A DNA stretch of 64,000 nt from Turnera subulata. Taxonomy: Eukaryota > Streptophyta > Magnoliopsida > Malpighiales > Passifloraceae. Position 1 is the first letter of the stretch; every line of letters starts with the position of its first letter. The DNA lies in NCBI GenBank assembly GCA_028386065.3, contig JAKUCV010001313.1, positions 160,244 through 224,243 on the forward strand, read 5' to 3'. Under the pieces are notes generated by a model that saw nothing but the letters and a program-made list of their open reading frames with translations, ran no database searches and was not told the origin of the DNA. Positions 12,222-23,425 of the stretch are shown piece after piece. Position numbers and translations under genes: made by a program.

Positions 12222-14390
12222 ATGGCGAGGAACAGGATTGACAAAGAAGATGCATTGGATAAGCACTTGGGCCTCCTTAAATTGGTCCAAATACTGTCCT
12301 TCTTGGTTGTCTTTGTTGCCGGAATCATCATAGGCTTGGCCGCCAGTTCCCACATGAACCAATACTTCACTTCCCAAGCCAAGCTCTTCTTCACTAACAA
12401 CGTCGCCTCCGCCCAAATCTCCCCTGAAGACGGTAACTGCACCACCATCCCCACGCCCTGCCACACCCTCGATTGCCTCAGCATCGACACCTTCGCTCGC
12501 CCCAACAATTTGACCCATTCCATGACCGACGAAGAGCTCTTCTGGAGGGCTTCCTTGCTCCCCTATAAGGAAGACTACCCCTTCCATAGAGTCCCTAAAG
12601 TCGCCTTCATGTTCTTGACCAGAGGCCCCTTGCCTATGTTGCCATTGTGGGAGAGGTTCTTCAAAGGCCACCACAAGTATTTCTCCATTTATGTCCATGC
12701 AAACCCGGATTACGAGCTCAATGTTTCCACCGATTCCCCATTCTATGGAAGGAAGATCCCAAGCCTGGTACGAAACCGCAGTGTTAGTTTTTTTCTTTTT
12801 TTGTTTTCGATCATGCTTGTTTAGGCTGCTTCTTGTTAATGCTATATATGCAATCTTTTCTTTTCTTTGCATCTGGCGATAATGACATGGTAAAATGCAG
12901 AAATTTTGACCCTGTTCTGAATTGAACACAAATTAGTACTAAGCTCATGGTGCAGGGAGGAGTATGGACTGGTCAGTTTTAGTTGGGGCAAACTAAAATT
13001 TTCATCTTTTTGCCAAGCTTGGTTGCTCCCCTTTCTGCTTGTTTATGTGAATTTAGCTTTTCCAATTAATGGCCCCGAGTAGAGGATAGAGAGGATGATA
13101 AATAAAAGTTACCAGATTCGCTTTATAACCTGGCACTCAAGGTAATTGTGACTGCCAGTGGGCAAGAGATGTTTATACTACGCCAGGTGTGATGATGTAT
13201 CTGTCTTTTTCTCCTTTATGTTTCTGTCACCAATTTATATCCGACCACAAGGGCATAATTAGATAGGCAGCGGTTTTCGGTTGCCATTGGTAAAGAGGTT
13301 TTGGGTTTATTGGATTTCACATAATGCAGTGACACAAAATTGTGCTTGCACATGGCTTCATTGTCCTCCTTATCAACCTCGCTTGCTTCTTGTATCTCAT
13401 GCGTGTATGTATGTTTGTCCTTGCTTGAGACCTGCATTTCTGTGCCTTTGGGCATGAAGACCGAAGCTTACCAACTTTATCCATTTCCATTCTGACTGGT
13501 TTTATGATTTCGGTGGAATTAAATGGTTGTATTACTGTATCCCACCATCCAAGACTGTTGATTCTCTTGACAAGAACAGAAATGGATTCTTAACTCAAAA
13601 TGCATTGGCTGACTGTGATGTGCTCCAAGATGAATTTCTCTTGTTAGCTCAAAATCAAATTTCTTATCATAGAATAACATTTTACAAGCACATGTTGTTC
13701 CGCTCTTTCCTTACTGGACTGATGAATGGTTTCATTTTCCTCCTGCAGGATGTTGAATGGGGAACGGTATTACTGGTTGATGCTGAGAAGCGCCTTCTTG
13801 CCAATGCCTTGCTCGACTTCTCAAACGAACGCTTTGTTCTTCTGTCTGAGAGCTGCATCCCTGTGTACAATTTCCCAACCGTCTACAAGTATCTCATTGA
13901 CTCGGAACAAAGCTTTGTCGAGTCATATGATGAGCCTACTCGCTATGGCCGTGGCCGCTACAGCCGTAAAATGCTTCCTGATATTCAGCTTTACCAGTGG
14001 AGAAAAGGGTCTCAGTGGTTTGAGATGCAACGTAATGTGGCTGTTTATATTGTCTCTGATACCAAATACTACACCATCTTCAAGAAGTACTGTAAGCCTG
14101 CTTGCTACCCAGATGAACATTACATTCCAACTTTCCTTAACATGTTCCATGGGTTACTCACCGCAAACCGGACTGTAACTTGGGTTGATTGGTCATTGGG
14201 GGGCCCCCATCCGGCAACATACACTGCAGTTAATATCACAGAGAGTTTTATTCGGTCTATTCGGAATAATGGAACACAGTGCTCGTACAATTCAGACACC
14301 ACCTCCGTTTGTCACTTGTTTGCTCGAAAGTTTGATCCAAGTGCATTGGAACCATTGCTTAACCTCACCTCAACGGTGATGGAATTTTGA
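12222..14390 (+). CDS. GT14 core-2/I-branching-type glycosyltransferase (BC10-like)
   Basis: This gene encodes a type II Golgi membrane protein of 395 residues in the plant GT14 (core-2/I-branching enzyme) family. Plant members are proposed to act on cell-wall glycans or arabinogalactan proteins; the exact substrate here is unknown. Exons are 12222-12767 and 13749-14390, with a 981-base GT/AG intron in phase 0. A single TM anchor lies at about residues 21-41 (LVQILSFLVVFVAGIIIGL). Family blocks follow: VPKVAFMFLTRGPLP, FSIYVHANPDYE, VEWGTVLLVDAEKRLLANAL, NERFVLLSESCIPVYNF, KGSQWFEM and CYPDEHYIPTFL. The C-terminus has CSYNSDTTSVCHLFARKF, also usual for the family. The start is the first ATG giving the basic-hydrophobic N-terminus. 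Potential N-glycosylation sites occur near the N- and C-terminal ends. Confidence 0.92.
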
Positions 14391-15647
14391 TGTGAGCCGT
14401 TATTACATGGCAGAAGTAAGGATTGATCTGTAGCGGTTCTAGACATTGTTTAGGCTGTCTAAACATAGACGGCTCCACGGAGCATTTTTTGTTTCTGAAA
14501 CTAATTGTACAGTTAGCTCTTTGTAGGGAACTTCGGTTCTTGTGGGCCGAGCGATTTTGGAAGACAGGGAAGAGTATAAATAGAAGGTGTATGAAAATGC
14601 AAAAGTTTCTGAAATCGAAACCATTTTCTTTTTCTGCGGATGCATTTCCCTTGCTCGTATTCGATAATTGTCCTATGCTAATATACTTAAAACAATGTTA
14701 CTGTACCAAACATCTCTATGATCTGAAGGGTAGAATCAGTAAGAGCAGTACGTGCAGCTAGCGCTAGGGGGCTTTGGTTAAACAAATATGTAGAGAAACA
14801 GAAGATAGAGACCCAAATATACAGGTATTATAGGAAAGAAACTCGAATTCACCAATCCTCGGCACAAAATTTGCATTGCAGGTTCAATATCTAGTAGCTA
14901 AATCAAGACCGTGGAAACGGAAGCTTGTGTCTTTTGTTAATCTAACAACAATGATCTGTCCAAATCCAAAAGTGTCCAGCCGTTGATCAAATTATTTAAT
15001 CCCAACAGCCAACCATATAAGATTGGTTGGCCGCTCGGGCCGTCAAGCTCTGCATCAACCAGATACCTCCTCTCAGGGCCGTATTCCTCATCCACAGAAC
15101 TGCAAGCGGTGTGGTGCCGTCCTCCTAACTGGGTCAATCTGAAGAAGCCCAGCCTTGGCAGGTGCCACAGGCCTTAGTCATAACCTTTGATTGGGGACCA
15201 AATTGTTCATGTGGCTTGCCTGCTGGAGTGGAGTGGTGCAATGCAATGCATGCTTAGTCTCAATTTGGCTTCAAACTCTGGTTATAAGAAAGCTGTATTG
15301 GATATAGACTAAAGTTTGTCTTACTCTTAATGCGAAGGAGAATGATCATTGCATTTAAAGAGTCATTAACCTTCTAGTCCGCGGATCAATGAGATATCTT
15401 TCACAAATATGGGTTCGACGTACAAGAATACTTGGCTCTATCAATCTATTATACCAGAGAGATGCATAACATTAGTATGTCAGATATTCTGTTGAGGTGT
15501 TCCAAAGTCCTAAACACTACCCATTATTGCTCCATGGAGACACTCCGAAGAAGCTCTGCGCTTAACGAATGCGTATCTTTCCTTTCCAACCCAAAATTGA
15601 AACAAGACTGAAATGGCAATTTTATAAAATTGCGTTGCATCCCCAAA
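14391..15647. other. GT14 3' UTR, spacer and GRP23 3' UTR; no gene seen
   Basis: The first 300 bases are the likely GT14 3' UTR. Around 14937-15177 there are short overlapping open frames on both strands (about 65 codons) that match no family I recognise. The last few hundred bases are presumably the GRP23 3' UTR, as that gene reads leftward into this spacer. Confidence 0.6.
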
Positions 15648-18600
15648 TCAAGCAGCTACCCTCTGATGGCTGTCTTGCCATTCTGGATGTCCGGATGAGT
15701 TCTCGCTAGCTGTTTCTGGGGGCCCATTTGGCTGCTGCCTCGTAATCTGATCAAACTAAAACAGAAAAAAATAGAACATAAATTAACGCCACAAAGAAAA
15801 AGGAAGTTCCAGAAGGTTCAAACTGAAAGAAAAAAAGAAGGAAAACATGCATGACAGTGTTAAACTAACCATTTGAATTATCTTCATATCATTTCCAACT
15901 CTAAGAGTCTAGGCGTGCAACTTATTCTAGTTCCAAACATAAATTGAACCCCGAAAAGCAAAAGAAAAAAGACAAGCATAGATGGAATCCTATTTGGAAA
16001 ACAAGCAAACATCTGAAGTTCTGTCCACAGTTAACCAGCTCCTTGTTTCTCACCCAGAAAACTCACTGGTAACTACCCAAGTTACAAGCAAACATAACTC
16101 TCTTCTTTAGTGCACAAACCTTTTCAAACACCTACAGAACCTACACGTAGATATAACCCATATGGTATAGGCAACAAGTGCTGCTGATATCTCCTCATAC
16201 ACAGACTTGAATAATGAAAAACCAAGGCCTACATACTGCTTTAAGATGTCGATTGCCACTCAATTTGAAAACTAAATTTAAATCTCCCATAAACAAAGTA
16301 CCTCTAATACAGAAGACCTTGATTGATACAGAGTATGAAATTTTCACTCACTTCAAGACAACCAGCAAATGTAAGAGCCTACAAAGTAATAATAAGTTTC
16401 TAACCCGTAGAAGTTTAGCAACTGAGTTTAGAACCGAGTAATACCCATCTAATGAAACCTACAATCAGCCTCACAAGATGATGCAAACTATATTGGGCTC
16501 TCAGTATGCTTTTCCGCCATTGTATATAATACTTGAAGCCTTCTTCATTACTAGATACATCAGACATACCCCACAGTCTAGTAACATAATTAAGCAGCAG
16601 CATATACACAGCACACCCTATCATTGTATGGCTAGAAACCGAAAACATGCAAAAGTTCAATATGCAAGAGTTTATCCCGTATTCCCTCTGCAACAAAAAT
16701 GGATAAAAATACATGAGACTAAGGAATCCAGTCAATACCTGTTGCTTGTTGTCTTGCCACTGGTGTGATCCAGCTATTTGCGAGGCTCCTGCAGGATGAC
16801 TTCTGGCCATTGCAGATGATTCATATCGAAACTGTCCAGCATTTTCAGCGGATCCAAATGACACCTGTCCTGGAACTTGTGAAGAACCATATGTTGGCCG
16901 TTCAGTGACATATGAAGCTTGTGATGAGTGTTGGCCCATCTGCGAGGGCCATGACGCCTGTTGTCTTTCCACCTGTGAGGACTGAGTTGGCTGCTGTCCT
17001 CCCATTTGAGAGGACCATGACACCTGCTGTCCTTCCTTTTGAGATGACCATGATGGCTGATATCCTCCATTATGAGAGGATGATGATGGCTGATATCCTC
17101 CCATTCCAGACGACCATGATGATTGCTGCCCAGAGGGCAATGAGGTCTGTCGTCCACCAGAAGCAGGGGACCAAGACGACTGATGTGCGCCATTAGCAGA
17201 GGACCATGAGGGCTGCTGTGCACCAGATGCAGAGGACCAAGAAGACTGCTGTGTGCCAGTAGCAGAGGACCATAGGGGCTGCTGTGCACCAGATGCGGAG
17301 GACCAAGACGACTGCTGTGCACCAGATGGCTGCTGTCCTGCAATTCCGGAGGACCATGATGACTGTTGTCCACTAGTTGGAGAGGAAAATGATGACCGCT
17401 GCCCTCCCATTTCAGAGGACCATGATGGTTGCTGTCTACCGGTTTCAGAGGACATTGACTGCTGCCCTCCCGTTCTAGAGGGCCATGACGATTGCTGTAC
17501 AATTTCAGCGGATGGTTGTGGCTGCTGTCCTCCCACTCCTCCAATTCCAGAGGACCAAGAAGATTGCTGTCTATTAATTTCAGAGAATGATGACGACGAC
17601 GATGATGATTGCTGTCCTGCCATTCCAGCAGACCACGATGATTGCTGTGCACTTGCAGAAAATGATGATGGCTGCTGCCCTCCCAGTCCTCCCATTCCAG
17701 AGGACCAAGAAGATTGCTGTCTACCAGTTTCAGAGGAAGATGGGGGATGTTGCCCTCCCATTCCGGAGGACCAAGAATATTGCTGCCTACCAGTTCCAGA
17801 GGGCGATGATGGATGTTGCCCCCCCATTCCAGAGGACCATGAAGACTGCTTTCCACCCGCTTGAGATCGCCACAAGGGCTGTGATACTGTCGTTTGAGAC
17901 GTTCCTGATGCCCACTGTCCATTCATGTGATGCATTGCTGATGGTTGTTGCCCTGTCGCATTGTAGAATCCTGACTGCTGCTGGCCCATCATTTGAGGTG
18001 ATCCTGATTGAGTTTGTGCCGCCATTTGATTGTTACCTGATTGCTGCCAGCTTGGCATGTGAGGTTGACCTGACAGTGATTGTCCATTTACAGGAGGTGG
18101 TCGAGGTCCCCATGGAACTCGGCCCTGTCTTGTAAAATGAGCTGGTCCTGTGGCGTTCCTGAACCTAGTTTCATCCAACACTCTCTGAAGCTCTTCGCTC
18201 TTCCCAGCATTTCCAAAAGCTTCTGTCACAAATTGCTTCAGTGCAGGAGGAAGACCAACTTCGTACCTCACCATCTGGTCCAGTATCTCCTTGCAAGTTT
18301 CAAATTCACCAGCATTACAAAGGCCCCTGACAACCACATCGTAGATTAAGGGGTCTGGCTTGGGATCTTTTTCTCCCATTTTTGTCAAAATCTGAGCAGA
18401 CTCCACAACCTTGCCATTTGCGATCAACTCCCCGAAAACCTTAGTCCCAAAACTTGCCACCACCCGCAACCCAGCTTCCACCATCCTAGTAAACAACCGA
18501 AAAACATCATCAATCCTCTCCATCTTCATGTGAGCATCGATCAATGTCCTAAAGCATGTGACATCAGGATTCAAGGACTTGTTTGACAGTTCTGTAAAGA

Positions 18601-19989
18601 AGTGCTCTGCCTCTTCCAACATTTCATTCTCACAAAACCTTGCAATGATATTACTATACCCTCCAACGTCCATCGCAAAGGGCCTTGACTTGGGGTTTGT
18701 ACCAGCTGCCTTGAAAGTATTAATGGCCTCGGCAAACTTCCCCTCATTGAAGCATTCGTTGACCATTATATTAAATGTATCGGAGTTGACAGCTTGGAAA
18801 GTGGGCGGGGTATGATTGTCCAATATTTCATGGAACAGAGTCAGGGCCACCTCCTTCTTCCCATACTTGAGCAGAACATCGAGGAGGACATTACAAGTAG
18901 CAGGTACCATCCGGAATTTCTTATCCATAAGGGACTTATAACTCTCCATGGCCTCCTTATCCTTGCCCTGCTTAAACCACCACTCCATGAAGGTGGCGTT
19001 GACCACCCCATCGTAAACCACGCACCTCTCCTTCAACTCGTCGAAGAACTCGTTGGCCCTCTCCAAATTGCCAAGCTCAAGGAAGCCTTTGATGACGTTG
19101 TTATAGACGAGGGAATCAGCGCCGTGGCCTTTGTTCAACATCTCTCGCAACAAATCAACGGCCTCGCCTATCCTGCCGGCATCGAGGAGGCCTTTGGTCA
19201 GATGCCTATAAGTGACGGGGGAAGGACCGAAAGGAGCGGTGGCAAGTATATGGCGATAAACCTCGAGGCCAGTATCGACTCTGCCCTCATCGCAGTGGGC
19301 GTTGATCAGATTATTGTAGGAAACCACGTTAGGGACTATATTATTCTGCTCAAAGAAGAACTTGAACAGAGCAACGGCATCATTGTACCTGCAAACATCC
19401 ATCAAATCAATTTGATGGATCCAGATATAATAATAACCCTAATAAATGTTTTTTTTGTTTTCTTTGTTATAAAAGAAACGAAATTGAGTAGAGAGAGAAA
19501 GGGGAAAAGGGAGTGATACCGCTTGGCTCGATACATGGCGGCGATGATGGCGTTGCAGGTGAAGACGGTGGGGCGGGTGCGGGAGTAGACGGAGGTGCGG
19601 GCGACGTGGGAGGCGGCGTCGAGGTCGGAGGCACGGATGAGGGACTGGACGCGGTTGTGGAGGTTGAGGCGGGGGCCGACGAGGGCGGAGGTGGAGTCAG
19701 GGAGGCGAGGGGCGTTGGGGTCGCGCGGGGGAGGGTGGGGGTTGCGCTGCAAGGCGTGGAGGGGGGGCTCAATGCGGAGGCGGCGCTTCCGCTTCCTGCG
19801 CTCGGCGGCGGCTTCTTCGGCGGAGGAGAAGGCCATGGAGCGAGTAGAAATGAGGAGGTTAGGGTTGGGGGAGCGGGGGCTAAGGGTGGAGGGAGGGGAG
19901 GCGGAGAGGGAGAGGTGTTGGAGGGCGCGGAGGAGAGGGTGGGAAGAGGAGGTGGCGGTGGTGCGGCGGAGGAGGCGGTAGAGAGACAT
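15648..19989 (-). CDS. GRP23: PPR protein GRP23 (glutamine-rich protein 23)
   Basis: This is the orthologue of Arabidopsis GRP23 (At1g10270), an embryo-essential PPR protein. It was first described in the nucleus with RNA polymerase II and later linked to mitochondrial RNA editing. Exons are 19989-19520, 19388-16739 and 15746-15648, giving 1072 residues. The first intron splits an Arg codon in the conserved AAMYRAKRY block. The N-terminus has an Arg/Ser-rich presequence, then a basic stretch ERRKRKRR (residues 63-70) that could serve as an NLS. LRIEPPLHALQR and RLPDSTSALVGPRLNLHNR follow, as in GRP23. PPR motifs span about residues 120-560. The tail to about residue 1040 is a Gln/Ser/Gly/Trp repeat of the QQSSWSSG type, replacing the WQQ-like repeats of Arabidopsis. 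The last exon adds 32 residues with a PEWQDSHQ motif. Met52 is an alternative start. Confidence 0.9.
16850..17900 (-). repeat. Coding repeat array in GRP23 (Trp-centred Q/S-rich units)
   Basis: About twenty imperfect copies of a short unit with core QQ-x-SWSS-x-x-GG make up this part of the GRP23 coding exon. Because the repeat is locked to codon phase, the other frames on both strands are also open over hundreds of bases. Those include a Cys/Asp/Pro-rich frame on the plus strand at 17253-17864, which I treat as a shadow. The tail is probably disordered and may mediate protein contacts. Confidence 0.85.
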
Positions 19990-20214
19990 TTTTTTGGGGG
20001 GGATGGATGGAAAGATCAGAGAGTGTGTGGAACGGAGAGAGAAATGGAGAGATTTTGCTTAAACCCTACAAACACCTCAGGATTTAATTTAAGACTTCTT
20101 CATTACTTATACAAATATATTATTAGAAGTAGAAAAAGGCCTTAAAGGTTTATTTTTCTACCTTTCCTTTTTTTTTTATTATTATCAATCTACCTTTCTT
20201 TTTTTTTTATTCCC

Positions 20215-20385
20215 CACCTGGTATCCGGAACTTTGCTCTGACCAATCCGAATTTGACCCGCGTCGCGCACCTGGGTATGGTGGATGAATCTCCCAATAAA
20301 AATTTTCTGCACACACGAAGATTCAAATCCGAGACCTCGCTTGAGCGGAACCAAGTCGCTTACCAGTTGGACCAACCCCACATTT
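20215..20385. repeat. Dispersed-repeat-like fragment upstream of GRP23
   Basis: The block has the look of plant dispersed repeats that end in degenerate motifs like TTCAAATCCGAGACCTCGC and TTACCAGTTGGACCAACCCC. These occur in many angiosperm genomes within short nonautonomous elements. No terminal repeats or target-site duplication could be fixed by eye. Family identity is from memory and uncertain. Confidence 0.4.
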
Positions 20386-22439
20386 CTTATTTCATACTGT
20401 ATCTCTCTCATTCTTCCTTTCCTTCCATTTGAAACAGTAACACCATCAATTTATTTTATGCGTTTAAAACACACAGCACAGCAAATAATTTACGAGTGAG
20501 CTACCGAACGAATATCATCAGTTCACTCCAATATCACCCAACACCATCAATTTATTTTCCCACGTCGTAACTCTGTTTCTAATCTATTGCTTTCTAAAAA
20601 AGTATATATATCTGCAGACATTTGTTCCCCACACTCAGGAGGATTCAGGAGCTCGTTTCCTGATTACCAATATTTCTAAAGATACATCAACACTGGATGA
20701 TTTACAACTCCTATTTACCCCCCCTCACACTAACACCCAACCAATTATTCATCATTAGAGACAACAAATATAACAATTGTAACTTATTCTCACATCTTAT
20801 ATTTCTCTTTGGAAAAGGAAACACCATAAGATTGGTCCAATGCCCGACAAGAATTTTTGAGCCCCCCATTATTCATCGCTTCCAGTCCATTTCCTGCCAT
20901 ACAACAAACACAGTCGTCAATGCACCGTCCTCTGGAGCTCCTTCAAGTCTTTAGAACTTTTGCTGCATGCTCTGTTTTCAGATCTTAGTGGGGTGCCATA
21001 TTTTGTCAGCCGGAATGACTGCCAACATCTGTGGTCTATCTATGTCTGCCTGCCAAATATACAATGATCCCAAGTTTAAGACTTTCATAAGCCTTCCTCA
21101 ATTGGTATGCATCAATCCCAACGCTTGTGCTTCGCTTACCCACCTCTTCCTCTTTTATCATCTACATCCCAAAAATGGACTCCTCCCTTACCTGCAGAGA
21201 AATCATCAATTGGTAAACAATTCTCCCTAGATTGTTGGTTATCTTATTGCAAGGGAATCACTACTATCATGCAACTTGTCAATCACAGACTGAAATAGCA
21301 TGCAACAGATATAACACAAGTTTGAACAACATATTCCAGAAAAATTGGAAGCCGACGTAGAAAAGAACATGATTATGAAAGGCTACTTCGGGTTCAGGGC
21401 ATTCTCAACATGTTCTCTTCAATTAACTAACATACCAAAGATGTCACCAATACAGACTTGACAATCGTCTTTGAAACTTATAGGACTACAACCAAGCTGG
21501 CAACAAATCAAGACCTTTCAGCAGATATAAGCCAGATGGAAAGATAGAATGTGGGTAAGACATTCAATTTGAAAATCTGCTCAGAGCCATAACCCAGACC
21601 CTTGCATAAGACATTTAATTTTGTCCACAGCTGGAATCATAATATGCAATCCTCAATAAGTCCCCCAAGGTTGTTCAGTACCAATTTGACAATAAAGATG
21701 GCAAGAAGAATATCAAGTTTGACAATACTAGTTAGGGGTTTTTTTTTTTTTTTTTGCAATATAAAGGCTCACTGCAATTTTACAAGACACATGCTAATTT
21801 GAATTTTACTCAGCTCTGCAAATCTACCATGTTTTCCTAGTTAGATGTTCAAGGCGTTGTTTGACAAGTAGTCCAACTACTTCTAGGTCCCGTAGTCGTT
21901 TGAATCTGTAAGTACTTACCCTTGTAATAATATTAATAAATTTTTCAGAAGCTCTCAAGTTGTCTTTTAGACAAGTAACCCTAGGTGTGAAAATCAGGTT
22001 TTTATCTATCTTACAAGCCTCACACAATCGTTATGATACCAACATCACTATTGACAACCATAACTCACACTTTTCCAGCCTCCAAACCTTCATTTTGTCA
22101 ACAATTAGTCCAAAGCCTGCCATGACAAACATTCCATACATCCCCAGGAATGTCCAACATCAAACTAGCTTTAAACTTGAGCACTCTTTGGTCGAGAAAG
22201 TCAACAAAGCAGGGTCCACCTATCATCTTCTACAGTTATTTCTATAGAAGAAAGGATCAACACTACGGCTAATACACGTAGATGATACTGATGCAGATCA
22301 AAATGATGTTCTTTTTATAAACCTCCATACAGCAAAGATTCCCTCAAAATTTCACCATCTTAGTGTTTAGAAAACAAGAAAGAGTTGTACACCAAAACAA
22401 CAATGGAACACACACTCAGTACTCTAAGTTTATTACTAT
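20386..22439. other. Intergenic spacer between GRP23 and the DUF707 relic; nothing recognised
   Basis: About 2 kb of AT-rich sequence with only short frames. I found no conserved domain, RNA gene or clear transposon ends. Confidence 0.6.
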
Positions 22440-22800
22440 TAGCATAACTTCAGTATAAGCTTGGGAATCTTTTGTGCAACCTGTACTCCTTGTGAAAGTT
22501 AATTTAACAAACCTGTGACATGTACAGTCCTCTATGTAAGCAGCAATTGGATGATGAACCTCAGACTTAGCAAGATGTAGTGCTGGCTGTGATACCTCTA
22601 ATTCTTTAACAAATGATATACCTGCAAGAGATTATGTTCATCAAATGGTCAGCATTCTGAATACAGAAAATTAGAATCAGTTCCAAGTTGGTTTTTATCA
22701 GACAGAAAAGACAATAAAAAAGAGAGACACATCAACTCCGGCTAGTTGTATTATTAAGAAGAGAATTCTGTGGGTAATTAAAAAAGAAAATCAATATGCC
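22440..22800 (-). pseudogene. Decayed partial copy of the DUF707 gene (exon 8 and flanking introns)
   Basis: The stretch 22621-22513 is a 109-base version of exon 8 of the intact DUF707 gene at 28562-28446. It keeps acceptor and donor consensus and reads EVSQPALHLAKSEVHHPI where the intact gene has EISQPALDPVKSAVHHPI. It is eight bases shorter, so it no longer fits the neighbouring phase. The match continues into intron 7: TCAGACAGAAAAGACA and the following GAGAATTCTGTGGG near 22700-22775 resemble 28661-28725. Similarity fades left of about 22440 and right of about 22800. No other DUF707 exon is evident here, so this is a gene fragment left by duplication, not a gene. Confidence 0.75.
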
Positions 22801-23425
22801 TAAAAATACGGAGTCCTTTTCTTAATCACCTAGGATTTCACATATATTCCACTGCATAAGAACAACGCTTTCTCACTCAACAATAGAATAATATTCACTT
22901 TGATCACCGTGCTAACACCGTCATTCAACACTAACATCTGCTGCACTTTCCAACCTTCATTAACGTGCATCGAAACTGTTAATTGTACCAGCTCCTTCCT
23001 ATATACCGAGTCCTAGTATAGTGAAGCATTTTCTAGGGCAGGAAACAGAAAAATTTTACATTTTCCTCGAAGACCCGAGAAAAGGAGCACAAACATTGAT
23101 AGAAATGTGAATTTCAACCCTAAGATTCGAATTTGAAGACTAAGTTAGTGTCCTTTATCCAATTCCTAAACAACATGTGCTTTTTCTTGAAATGGACCAA
23201 CAAAAGGAGATTTATATAAAAGTCAACAAAAAGAATATAAAAATCTTTTCATAATACATTAAATTTAACAGCAAAGCTTTGATAATTATCATAATTTACA
23301 CAGGCCGGACAAAAATATTCCTGTTTGTAAGCAATCAGTTTCAGGAATCTGATTTTCTCTAGGAAAAGAATAGCAGAAATTGTGAATGCATTGTAGGAGA
23401 AAGCTGTTACCAATTAAGAGAATAT

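Noticed and set aside
14937..15177. Overlapping open frames of about 65 codons on both strands that looked faintly ankyrin-like (TTPLAVLW, GWTLLDLD).
   Set aside because: No repeat periodicity, no stable single frame (a stop interrupts the ankyrin-like reading) and no start in context. Treated as non-coding.
16774..17922. Long open frames on both strands over the GRP23 repeat (382 codons minus, 203 codons plus, the latter Cys/Asp-rich).
   Set aside because: They are forced by a codon-phased repeat in the real GRP23 frame. Their composition is repetitive and without domains, and the GRP23 frame matches a known protein end to end.
20330..20390. A tRNA-like run (TTCAAATCC and following).
   Set aside because: No acceptor stem, anticodon arm or A-box could be fitted. 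It matches the degenerate ends of dispersed repeats instead.
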